A stretch of DNA of 64,000 nt, taken from positions 49,038 through 113,037 of the forward strand of contig CAZWRK010000002.1 in assembly GCA_964635875.1 (NCBI GenBank), in the 5' to 3' direction. Shown here in pieces: positions 1 to 7,598 of the stretch (position 1 is the stretch's first letter; every line of letters begins with the position of its first letter). Origin of the DNA: CAZWRK01 sp964635875 (GTDB lineage Bacteria > Pseudomonadota > Gammaproteobacteria > Burkholderiales > Aquaspirillaceae). The position numbers were made by a program, and so were the translations under genes. The notes beneath the pieces were generated by a model. That model did not search any database, was not told the origin of the DNA, and was given only the letters and a program-made list of their open reading frames with translations.

Positions 1-173
1 CGGGCTCGGGTGCTCTTCCCGTCCATCGCGAAGGCCACGGCCTCGGCCATCCGATGCCCTCGGGCGTCGGTCTGATCTCGGTACTGGTTGCCCGACCCTC
101 GGGTCTGGCGCAGGCCGTAGACCTCAGCGATGTGGGCGTCGTGCTTGTCGCCCATCTTCTTGGCGAGGCTCAT
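1..173 (-). CDS. Putative restriction-fold nuclease (Holliday-junction-resolvase-like), truncated by the window edge
   Basis: Only the first 57 codons are visible; the 3' part lies beyond position 1. The ATG at 173 overlaps the TGA of the upstream HTH gene (ATGA), so it is translationally coupled. The visible N-terminus has the pattern RTRGSGNQ, then two spaced Asp residues and Arg/His, ending near AMDGKST. This layout is typical of small phage nucleases of the PDDEXK/resolvase type, in which a glycine- and arginine-rich loop precedes an acidic site and a K-x-T strand. Lying directly after recA, it would fit recombination-intermediate or concatemer processing. The function is inferred from a fragment; the fold assignment is plausible but unproven. 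Confidence 0.5.
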   Translation of the reverse strand, partial: MSLAKKMGDKHDAHIAEVYGLRQTRGSGNQYRDQTDARGHRMAEAVAFAMDGKSTRA

Positions 174-361
174 CGCCACGACTTCGGAGTGTTGATGATC
201 TGGCTGACGCGCCTCGGTGAGATGCCATGCTCCAGGGCTACGACCGAGCGGGGAATCCCCAGATCCATCACCTGATGGACGATGAGCCTGTTCCTCTCTG
301 CCTTGCGTCGATGGAGGGGAGGGCGGGAGGGAGGCCAGACGATCGGCTTCTCGCCCATCAC
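170..361 (-). CDS. Small helix-turn-helix protein, 63 aa
   Basis: A basic 63-residue protein between recA and the left-edge nuclease. Its ATG at 361 overlaps the recA stop, and its TGA at 170 overlaps the next start. The C-terminal half reads as a tri-helical HTH: LGIPRSVVALEHGISPRRVS followed by QIINT. This resembles the DNA-recognition helices of sigma-factor region 4 or small Xre/Fis-like regulators. No other domain is present. It may be a transcriptional regulator or a DNA-bending accessory factor, and its target cannot be told from the sequence. Codon use matches the neighbours. Confidence 0.7.
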   Translation of the reverse strand: MMGEKPIVWPPSRPPLHRRKAERNRLIVHQVMDLGIPRSVVALEHGISPRRVSQIINTPKSWR

Positions 362-1494
362 TCGCTCCCTTCCGAGAGGATCTCGCCGGTCTCGGGATCG
401 GCCAGGGGATCAGCCTCGTCCCCGACGATGATCTCGCCGGAGAGGGTGGCGAGGGTCCGGGTGCGGATGACTTCCAGAAGCTCGGGGTCTTCCCGGACGG
501 CACCGACGACAGCCTCCCGTCCCTGCAACGCCGCATCGGCCCCCGGCAGCGTGTACCAGGCACCGCTCTGGGCGATCACTCCGGTCTTGATGCCCATCGT
601 CACGGCATCGTCCACCCGGTCGATCCCAGGAGGGCCGTACTTCTCGGAGGCGGTGGTGAAGAGGACGAACTGGGCACGCTTGAAGGGAGGTGCCACCTTG
701 TTGCGCTCGTTCATCACGACGACCTCGTGGCCCACCCGGACGGGGCCTGACTCACCCGGCAGGGGAGCCTTGAAGGGCTCGGTGCCGCTCCGGGAGAGCT
801 TGAGCTTGCCGGTGGTCACATGCTTCAACGCGAACCCGCCACCCGTGGTGGTGTCGGCTCCGTAGCTGAGGTTGGCCCGAACTTGGTTGAGCATGATGAC
901 CACGACCCGGTTGGCGTCGGCCTCCACGGCGGCGATCTTCACCATCCTCGTGACGATCTTGGCCTGCTGCGCCATGACTGCCTTGTCGGCGTCCTTCTCC
1001 TTCTCGGCCTCGGGGATCATGGCCCCGATGGAGTCCAAGACGACCATCGACACGATGCCGGTGCGGATCAGATCCTTCACCTGATCCGCGACGTGCTCTG
1101 CGGACTCGGGGCGGATGATCCAGAGCCGCTCCAGGTCGATCCCGTGGACGAGAGCCCATGCCTTGTCGAAGGTGTGCTCCACGTCGATCCAGGCGACGAT
1201 GCGATCCGGGTACTGGCGCTGGGCCTCCCGTGCTCCCTGCATGACGAAGGTGGTCTTGCCGATGGCATCGACGCCCCACACCTCGTAGAGCCGACCGAGG
1301 ACGTACCCGCCGACACCCATTGAGTAGTCCACCGAGAGGCATCCGGTGGAGATCACCTCGTAGGGCTCCACGATCCCCGAGTTGTCCAGGGAGTCCTGGC
1401 CCCAGGAGTCCCGGAACGCCTCTTCCGCCCGCTGCAAGGCTGAGGTGGGCTTCTTCGCTGCGGCCTTCTTGGCTGCGGCCTTCTTGGGAGGCAT
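358..1494 (-). CDS. recA: RecA-like recombinase
   Basis: A 378-aa RecA-family ATPase that should form filaments on single-stranded DNA and catalyse strand exchange during phage replication or repair. Visible motifs are a Walker A at residues 74-82 (GVDAIGKTT, against the usual GPESSGKTT), the catalytic Glu in VEHTFD (about 106), Walker B VVLDS (150-155), and the L2/ATP-cap region MLNQVRANLS...TTTGGGFALKH (201-225). The N-terminus is an unusual Lys/Ala tract (PPKKAAAKKAAAKK), and the C-terminal domain is shorter and more divergent than the bacterial one. It lies just downstream of dnaE in the replication operon. The family is clear; the altered P-loop may change nucleotide handling. Confidence 0.93.
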   Translation of the reverse strand: MPPKKAAAKKAAAKKPTSALQRAEEAFRDSWGQDSLDNSGIVEPYEVISTGCLSVDYSMGVGGYVLGRLYEVWGVDAIGKTTFVMQGAREAQRQYPDRIVAWIDVEHTFDKAWALVHGIDLERLWIIRPESAEHVADQVKDLIRTGIVSMVVLDSIGAMIPEAEKEKDADKAVMAQQAKIVTRMVKIAAVEADANRVVVIMLNQVRANLSYGADTTTGGGFALKHVTTGKLKLSRSGTEPFKAPLPGESGPVRVGHEVVVMNERNKVAPPFKRAQFVLFTTASEKYGPPGIDRVDDAVTMGIKTGVIAQSGAWYTLPGADAALQGREAVVGAVREDPELLEVIRTRTLATLSGEIIVGDEADPLADPETGEILSEGSE

Positions 1495-1497
1495 GAG

Positions 1498-4400
1498 CTA
1501 CTCCTGGGTGATGATGGGGACGAAGTCGGACAGGCTGATCCCTCGGGCGTTCTTGCGAACCACGGCGATGCCAAGCTGGCCCGCGACAAGGATGCTGTCC
1601 AGGGCGGCGAGCGTGTCCTTGAAGACCACCACGTCCAGGTCTGCGTCGATGCAGTCGATGGTCAGGAAGGCCATCTTCCCACTCCGGGGAGACTCGTGCT
1701 CCTTGCGCCGGGTGATGATGGCGGGGACTCGGTAGTCGCCGGTGAGCCCTGAGTCCACCTCCCGTCCCAGCTTGAGGTCAGCGATCGGACCCTCTGGGTA
1801 CTTCGGGGTCGGGCGGTAGAAGATGTCGAAGGGCGTGCTGGACAGGTACACCCCGAGCAACTCGCGTTCGATGGAGCGAACCTGCTTCTCGGTGTAGTCC
1901 GGGAGGTCCGACAGGCTCGGGATGGACGGTGCGGTGTAGTTCCGGCACGCCTTGGAGCACTTCTTCGGAGGGCGAGGCTGGTTCTTGAGGGGCCTGCCGC
2001 TCTTGCCGAGCTTCTGGGGCTCCCCCGCCCAGTCGAAGGTGCAGGGGAGGCCGTGGGCATCGACATGGCCCTCAGGACCGGCGTGGATGCACTTGGCCGC
2101 ATCCTCCGACGACTCCCACAGGAGGCGCTCCACGAGGGACCGGCGATGGGGGACGAGGGAGTCGAAGGCACCGACCTGGGCGAGCTTGTAGACCACCCCC
2201 CGGTTGGCAGCCGAGCCCTTCCTCTCCATGAAGTCATCGAAGGAGGTGTAGGGCTGCCCCTCCAGGATGGCCTCGGTCGCAGCAGCGCCGATCCCGTCGA
2301 TGCCGTCGAAGCCGAAGCGGCAGCCGTCCTTCGTCATCGTGAACCCCTTGCCGGAGGTGTTGATGTCCGGGGGGAGGACGCCGTAGCTGTGCCTGCGAGC
2401 GTCGTTGATGAACTCGGGCACCCGCTCCTTCTTGACGGTGGAGAGGACGGCGGTGATGAACTCCAGTGGGTAGTGAACCTTGAACCAGGCGCACCAGTAC
2501 CCCATCATCGCGTAGGCCCAGGCGTGCGAGCGGTTGAACGAATACTTGGCGAACTCCCCAAGCTGGTCCCAGAGGGCCGAGGCAGCCGCCCGATCCATGC
2601 CTCCGGCCACGCAGCGGGCCACGAACTCCTGCCCGGCAGCCTCAACCTTCTCGGTCTTCTTCTTGCCCAGGATCTTCCTGAGCCCCTCGGCCTCGGGCAG
2701 CGAGTACCCGGCGAGGATCTGGGCGGTCTTCATCACCTGCTCCTGGTAGATGATGCACCCCTGGCTCGGGGCGAGCACCTCGGCCAGCCGATCGTCGGGG
2801 ACCGTCACCGCCTCCAGGCCGTCACGGCGACGAAGGTAGGAAGCGGTCAGGCCGCTCTTCTTCGGCCCAGGACGGACGAGGGTGATGACATCCGAGAGGT
2901 CGGAGATCGACCGGGGCTGGACCTGCCGGGCGAGCTTCGTACACTCAGCCGTTTCGATCTGGAACATGCCGAGGGTGTCACCCGAGCAGATGGCGTCCCA
3001 GACGCGGGTGTCGCCGTACTCGTCGCGCCAGGAGTAGATGTCGATGGTCTGGCCGGTGGACTCCCGGATGAGGTCGATGCACCACTGAATCGTGTCCAGG
3101 GTCCGCAGGGTGAGAAGGTCGAACTTGATGTACCCCATCTCGGCCAGGGAGTCCATGTCGAACTGGCTGATGGGCTGGGCGTCGTCGGACGAGCGCATGG
3201 GGAGGTTGTCGGTCAGCACCTCGTCGGGGCTGATGACCATCCCGGCAGGGTGCTTCCCGTAGCTCTTGAGCCTGCCGTAGAAGCGTTCGGCCAGTTCGAA
3301 GATCTCGGGGTACTTCTCCCGGTACTCATCGAACTCGTCGCCGTGCTGATCCATGAGTTCGTCCCAGGTCAGGCCCTTGCCCGAGGTGTGGGATTCGGCG
3401 GCGGTGATGATCTTCGACATCTGGGCGAAGTCACCGAACTGGACATCAGAGCGGAAGACCCGAGAGAGATCCTGGAGCACGCCCTTGGCCTTGAGCCTCA
3501 GGTGGGTGCCCACCCGCATGGTGTGTTCGACGCCCCACCGCTCCGAGCAGAAGTCCTGCATCATCTCCCGAGCCGATGCCGGGTAGTCCACGTCGAAGTC
3601 CGGGGGGTCTTCCCGGCCTTCGGAGAGGAAGCGTTCGAAGAGCAGGTCGGCCTCCACGGGGTCGATCTCCGTGATGCCGATGAGGTAGGCGACGAGGCAG
3701 CCGCCTCCCGACCCACGACCGGGGCCGACGAGGATGCCGTTGTCCTTCGCGTACTTCACCTGCTCTGCCACCATGAGGAAGTAGCCGCAGAAGCCCTTGT
3801 CCACGAGCAGGCGCATCTCGCGCTCGTATCGCTCCATGTAGACGCTCATGGGGATGGGGTTCCCGCTGGAGTCCTTCTTGCCCTGGCAGCGGCGGATGAA
3901 GTTGGCGAAGCCGTCGTCCTTCGTCCCGAGGGCGAGTTCGGCCAGACGCCGGATGTCTGCCGCCTCGCGCTGCTTCACGTCCCCGACGATGGGCCTGGAG
4001 TAGAGCGGCATGGAAGGGTTGGAGCGGAGCCCGGCGCTGCACCTGTCGGCCACGGAGACCGTGTTGGAGATGGCCTCTTCGACCTTGCCTTCGGGAAGGT
4101 AGGACAGGGACTTGCGGACCTCTTCCGCAGTCATCAGGTGGTAGTCCTGGTGGCCCTGGAACATGCCGGTCTCGTCGGCCAGTTCCTTGTTGGTCGCCGC
4201 CGAGAGCCAGACCTTATGGGCGTGGGCGTCGTCGGCGCACGGGTAGTGGGAGTCCACCACGGCGATGGTGGGGATGCCGTACTCGTCGGCCAGGCGGATG
4301 ATCTCGGTATTGGCCCGGCGCTGCTCTTCCAGGCCGTTCGTGTGGATCTCGGCGTAGAGGTTCTCGTCCCCGAAGATCTCCAGGAGGCGTCCGAGGTTCG

Positions 4401-5376
4401 ACCTCGCCTGCTGCTCGTCTTCGTTGAGGATCGGGACGGCGAGAGGGCCTCGGAGGCAGGCCGTGGAACACATGACGCCCTCGCTGTAGCGAGCCAGGAG
4501 ATCCCAGTCGATGCGGGGCTTGCCGTAGAAGCCGTCCAGATAGGAGGCCGTGCTCATGGCCCAGAGGTTGCGGAGCCCGGCGTCGTTCTTCGCCCAGAGG
4601 ATGATGTGCTGGTAGTCCTTCGCCCTCTTCTGGGCGGCGGCGTGCTCGGAGGTGAGGCGCTCGCGCTCTTCCTCGTACCGGCCCACCGCCTCGTGGAACC
4701 TGGCCGAGTTCTGCTCCGGGGTTCCGCCCGTGAAGTCGCGGGCTCGGGGCTGCTCGGTCGGCAGGACGAGCTTGCCGACGCCTCGGGCGGTGCGATCGGC
4801 CACGAAGTAGCCCTCCAGCCCGAAGATGGGCTTGATGCCCGCCCGGTCGGCAGCCTTCTGCAACTCGGGGTGGGCAGAGCAGACGCCGTGGTCGGTGACG
4901 GCGATGGCGGGCTGATCGTCGGCCACGGCCAGGTCCACCATCTCCTGCACCGTGCTGAGTCCGTCCAGAGGGGAGAACTCGGAGTGGGCGTGGAGGTGGA
5001 CGAACTGGTTGGAGCCAGAGGACATGAGGGGATCGGGGAGGGACGCCAGCGCCCGGTAGCTCCAGTCGGTGCCAACCGGAACTTCGGCGGCAGCGGACAG
5101 GGAGACCTCAATCTCCAGGGTGGACCGGATCTCGGTGACGAACGGGTGGGTCACCCGCTCGGCGGGCATCCAGCGATCCGGGCTGCCGACGATGATGATC
5201 CCGGAGACCCCCGCCAACTGCGCCCGCACCCACGCCGAAGAGGGGATGCGGTTGGAGTTGGCGATCAAGTACCGGATCGCGTCATCGTCGTCTTCGACCA
5301 AGCAGAGGGTCGGGAGGGTCTGCCCACGGACGCTCATGGCGTCGGTGGTGAAGGACTCAACCAGTGAGTAGCGCAT
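1498..5376 (-). CDS. dnaE: DNA polymerase III alpha subunit (replicative polymerase, C family)
   Basis: A 1292-aa phage replicase. Residues 1-120 are an extension not found in ordinary DnaE. A PHP domain begins with HLHAHSEFSPLDG at about 127. All the metal ligands known from exonuclease-active actinobacterial DnaE1 appear to be present: H127, H129, D138, H163, E188, H257, C303 or C307, D375, H377. A proofreading PHP site is therefore likely. The palm carries GPGRGSGGG (551-559), PDFDVDY (592-598) and YIKFDLLTLRT for the third Asp. Fingers, a helix-hairpin-helix region (DGIDGIGAAATEAI) and a C-terminal OB region follow. A Cys/His-rich insertion lies near residues 1085-1135 (CIHAGPEGH...PC...KKCSKAC). 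There is no Shine-Dalgarno before the ATG, and a large hairpin sits just upstream. Confidence 0.96.
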   Translation of the reverse strand: MRYSLVESFTTDAMSVRGQTLPTLCLVEDDDDAIRYLIANSNRIPSSAWVRAQLAGVSGIIIVGSPDRWMPAERVTHPFVTEIRSTLEIEVSLSAAAEVPVGTDWSYRALASLPDPLMSSGSNQFVHLHAHSEFSPLDGLSTVQEMVDLAVADDQPAIAVTDHGVCSAHPELQKAADRAGIKPIFGLEGYFVADRTARGVGKLVLPTEQPRARDFTGGTPEQNSARFHEAVGRYEEERERLTSEHAAAQKRAKDYQHIILWAKNDAGLRNLWAMSTASYLDGFYGKPRIDWDLLARYSEGVMCSTACLRGPLAVPILNEDEQQARSNLGRLLEIFGDENLYAEIHTNGLEEQRRANTEIIRLADEYGIPTIAVVDSHYPCADDAHAHKVWLSAATNKELADETGMFQGHQDYHLMTAEEVRKSLSYLPEGKVEEAISNTVSVADRCSAGLRSNPSMPLYSRPIVGDVKQREAADIRRLAELALGTKDDGFANFIRRCQGKKDSSGNPIPMSVYMERYEREMRLLVDKGFCGYFLMVAEQVKYAKDNGILVGPGRGSGGGCLVAYLIGITEIDPVEADLLFERFLSEGREDPPDFDVDYPASAREMMQDFCSERWGVEHTMRVGTHLRLKAKGVLQDLSRVFRSDVQFGDFAQMSKIITAAESHTSGKGLTWDELMDQHGDEFDEYREKYPEIFELAERFYGRLKSYGKHPAGMVISPDEVLTDNLPMRSSDDAQPISQFDMDSLAEMGYIKFDLLTLRTLDTIQWCIDLIRESTGQTIDIYSWRDEYGDTRVWDAICSGDTLGMFQIETAECTKLARQVQPRSISDLSDVITLVRPGPKKSGLTASYLRRRDGLEAVTVPDDRLAEVLAPSQGCIIYQEQVMKTAQILAGYSLPEAEGLRKILGKKKTEKVEAAGQEFVARCVAGGMDRAAASALWDQLGEFAKYSFNRSHAWAYAMMGYWCAWFKVHYPLEFITAVLSTVKKERVPEFINDARRHSYGVLPPDINTSGKGFTMTKDGCRFGFDGIDGIGAAATEAILEGQPYTSFDDFMERKGSAANRGVVYKLAQVGAFDSLVPHRRSLVERLLWESSEDAAKCIHAGPEGHVDAHGLPCTFDWAGEPQKLGKSGRPLKNQPRPPKKCSKACRNYTAPSIPSLSDLPDYTEKQVRSIERELLGVYLSSTPFDIFYRPTPKYPEGPIADLKLGREVDSGLTGDYRVPAIITRRKEHESPRSGKMAFLTIDCIDADLDVVVFKDTLAALDSILVAGQLGIAVVRKNARGISLSDFVPIITQE

Positions 5377-5386
5377 GGGATGTAGT

Positions 5387-5433
5387 TCGGGGGCCGGAGC
5401 CTGCCGCGGCGGATCGGCGGCTCCGGCCCCCGA
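5387..5433 (-). terminator. Strong GC-rich hairpin upstream of dnaE (terminator or attenuator)
   Basis: A perfect 15-bp inverted repeat (5387-5401 pairs with 5419-5433; arms TCGGGGGCCGGAGCC and its complement) with a 17-nt loop. It fills the gap between the gp32-like gene and dnaE and ends about 11 nt before the dnaE ATG. No U-tract follows on the minus strand, so it is not a textbook intrinsic terminator. It could attenuate read-through or occlude the dnaE ribosome-binding region, letting the upstream binding protein be made in excess over polymerase. Confidence 0.65.
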
Positions 5434-5438
5434 GAACC

Positions 5439-6446
5439 CTACTGGATGGTCTGGAGCGAGCCGTCGGCGGGCGGGGCGTAGTCCACGACGCGCTGCTGCA
5501 TCGCAGCGATCTCGTCGGCGCTGGCGTCCGAGGCGGGCTTCGCCTGCTCGGGCTCGGTGGACGACGCCTCGGTCACCTCGGGGACGTAGCTGGCGTCCCA
5601 GCGGCGGCGCTGGTAGTCCAGGGACGCCTCACGGACGAGCATCGCACCCAGGTCCACGTCGGTCTCGTAGAGGGAGCGGGCCTCGGGGTCGCGGAGGTCC
5701 AGCATCTTCCGGCTGCCGTCCGGGTTGAGGATCGGCTGGCCGTCGGCGGTGGGGAACGGGACCGGGTCGCACGGGATGATGCGGTAGTCGGTCTCCAGGC
5801 CCTCACCGATCCGGGTGATCTCGTAGTCGCGGTCCAGGATGGTGCCGTAGCGGTTGCCGTAGCCGACCAACTGCGACCAGAAGTTGCTGAACGCGTACTT
5901 CGCGATCACGATGTCCTTCTCCACGACGGTCTTGCCGTCGTCCTCCACCTCCCGGAGCTTGTCCTTGTAGGAGATGGGCTGGCCGGGGTTGCGGACCTCT
6001 TCCCGGACGCAGCAGAGGGCGATCTGGCGGGCGGCGGTGCCGTAGGGCTTGCCCTTGGCGTCACGCCAGTTGTTGCAGACGTAGCAGCCCTCGTAGCTGC
6101 TGTCGGGCAGCACCCGCCACAGTTCGCCGCCGTTCGCCGCCTTCGTCTTGCGGCAGACGCAGGACTGGCGGGAGGCCCAGGTGCGGCCCTCGGGCAGCCA
6201 GTCCGGGCGGGGGATCACCGGGATCATGTTGTGGTAGTCCACCTGGATGATGGACGGGACGTGGGGGTTGATCGGCCCGTTGGGGCCGACGAGGTTCTCG
6301 TACTCGTAGAGGAAGCGGACGACCACCGTGTCCTTGTCGGACTTGAGGGCGCTGCTGAGGAAGTGGCTCTGCGAGAAGCTCGGGCGCTTGGAAGCCTCGG
6401 CGGCTGCCTCGGCACCGGAGGCGAAGAGGGAGAGGGAATCGGACAC
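5439..6446 (-). CDS. Putative single-stranded DNA-binding protein (gp32-like), 335 aa
   Basis: The start is GTG at 6446, chosen because AGGAGA lies about 9 nt upstream. The N-terminal part has a beta-strand signature DTVVVRFLYEY, then a His (DYHNMIP) followed by CVC, CYVC and CC. This His-then-Cys order resembles the zinc-ligand layout of T4 gp32-type ssDNA-binding proteins. The C-terminus is flexible and acidic (TEASSTEPEQ, ASADE), as expected for an SSB tail that contacts partner proteins. Its place between the J-domain/primase genes and dnaE suits an SSB. No sequence identity with a named family could be verified, so the function is inferred from motif layout and context. Confidence 0.5.
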   Translation of the reverse strand: MSDSLSLFASGAEAAAEASKRPSFSQSHFLSSALKSDKDTVVVRFLYEYENLVGPNGPINPHVPSIIQVDYHNMIPVIPRPDWLPEGRTWASRQSCVCRKTKAANGGELWRVLPDSSYEGCYVCNNWRDAKGKPYGTAARQIALCCVREEVRNPGQPISYKDKLREVEDDGKTVVEKDIVIAKYAFSNFWSQLVGYGNRYGTILDRDYEITRIGEGLETDYRIIPCDPVPFPTADGQPILNPDGSRKMLDLRDPEARSLYETDVDLGAMLVREASLDYQRRRWDASYVPEVTEASSTEPEQAKPASDASADEIAAMQQRVVDYAPPADGSLQTIQ

Positions 6447-6474
6447 GTTGGTTCTCCTGGCACGGAAGGGGCTC

Positions 6475-7326
6475 TCAGCCCCGTTGGATGGAATCCGCCA
6501 CGGCCTCAGCCAAGGCGGGTGTGGGTTCTACCCCACTTCTGATGAAGGCAACAACCACGTCGCCATCACGGTGGATCGCCCAGGGATCTTCTCCCCCGAC
6601 GTACCCGACGGCGAGCTTGATGGCTGCCCCCCGTTCCCACAAGACGCTGGAGAGGTTCTCCCTCCACCGACCTAGCGGTTCGTGCCCCTGGTGCTGAGTT
6701 CGCCAGAGGTAGTGCCCCCACGGGTTCGCCGTGGGGCCGACATCTTGGACCCGTGTGGGTGACTTGTCAAGTATGTGGGCTGGAGCGTTGAGGGCGGCAT
6801 CGAAGTCGATCGGCTCCAGGTCGTCCTCGGTCGCCGTGCCGTTCCTGAGGGCCTCTGCTGCCTCTTCGACGGCAGCCTTCTCAGCCAGGGCGGCAAGCTC
6901 CTGATCGAAGAAGACCTCACCCAACTGGCACGAGTCGTACATCGCCCGCACCTCGGGGTTGAGAAGCTGCTTGACGATGTAGGTGAGGCGGGGGCTGCTC
7001 TGCCCGTCCAGGGCCAGGTAGGCGTCCTTGATCTCCACGGTGGTCGCCGTGGGGCTGACCCCCAGCGCCCGGTAGTAGCCGTTCACGTCCCACCGGAACG
7101 TCGGCCAGGGCTCCAGGGCGGCACAGGTGGACGACCAGGGGGAGATCCCGTGCTCGGCCAGCCTCGGCTCGTTGATCCGGGCGTCCAGGAGCCAGACGGC
7201 CTGACCCCCGCACCGCGAGCAGATCGAAGCCATCACGGTGGTCCCCAGGTTGAAGGGGCCGTCCTCGTCGGACATGCACCTTCCGCAGACGAAGATGACG
7301 TTCCGGGGCGGGGCGATCAGCTTCAC
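6475..7326 (-). CDS. Zinc-ribbon protein with a degenerate J-domain, 283 aa
   Basis: The N-terminus is a zinc-ribbon (VCGRCMSDEDG...SICSRCGG, residues 13-40). Residues about 80-130 match a DnaJ J-domain: GYYRALGVSPTAT, EIKDAYLAL and, after a spacer, LLNPEVRAMYD. The HPD tripeptide needed to stimulate Hsp70 ATPase is missing (DGQ stands near it), so co-chaperone activity is doubtful. The remaining C-terminal 150 residues are unassigned. It lies in the replication operon between primase and the gp32-like gene. It may be an adaptor that remodels replication complexes, or simply a scaffold that has kept the J fold. Confidence 0.6.
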   Translation of the reverse strand: MKLIAPPRNVIFVCGRCMSDEDGPFNLGTTVMASICSRCGGQAVWLLDARINEPRLAEHGISPWSSTCAALEPWPTFRWDVNGYYRALGVSPTATTVEIKDAYLALDGQSSPRLTYIVKQLLNPEVRAMYDSCQLGEVFFDQELAALAEKAAVEEAAEALRNGTATEDDLEPIDFDAALNAPAHILDKSPTRVQDVGPTANPWGHYLWRTQHQGHEPLGRWRENLSSVLWERGAAIKLAVGYVGGEDPWAIHRDGDVVVAFIRSGVEPTPALAEAVADSIQRG

Positions 7327-7598
7327 TCGCCCGACGCGTCCTCGTTCTCCTTGGCGAGTTCTTCCCGCTCTTCGTCGGTGAACTCGCTGGGCGAGTCATC
7401 GGCTTCTGGGAGGATCTCCCCCGTCCCGTACTTCTTCATGTGCTCTTCGATCCTGTCTGCGGTTCGGCGCAAGACGATCACCGCCGCCTCGCCCTGCTCG
7501 TTCGTCATGCCTCGGAAGTTCATCCCCACCACCATCGGCTCACCGCCAGGAGGTAGGGAATCCGGGTCAAGGATGTGCAACTGGAAGACTACAGCCAT
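7323..7598 (-). CDS. Hypothetical protein, 91 aa
   Basis: The start ATG at 7598 overlaps the primase stop (TGATG), and its own stop overlaps the start of the J-domain gene. That coupling, rather than a longer upstream frame, fixes the start. The first 35 residues look like beta strands (AVVFQLHILD, PMVVGMNF), followed by a helix (IVLRRTADRIEEHMKKY) and an acidic, disordered tail rich in Glu/Asp. No known domain is recognised. Its constant linkage to primase and the J-domain gene suggests a replication accessory role, which is only context-based. Confidence 0.7.
   Translation of the reverse strand: MAVVFQLHILDPDSLPPGGEPMVVGMNFRGMTNEQGEAAVIVLRRTADRIEEHMKKYGTGEILPEADDSPSEFTDEEREELAKENEDASGE

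Noticed and set aside
2053..5367. A 1104-codon plus-strand open frame opposite dnaE
   Set aside because: Antisense shadow of dnaE: composition is GC-periodic, rich in Val/Gly/Arg/Asp, with no motif or ribosome-binding site, while the minus frame holds all DnaE motifs.
1498..5376. Intein in DnaE
   Set aside because: The Cys-containing region near 1085-1135 is too short and lacks splicing motifs; the conserved blocks are contiguous.
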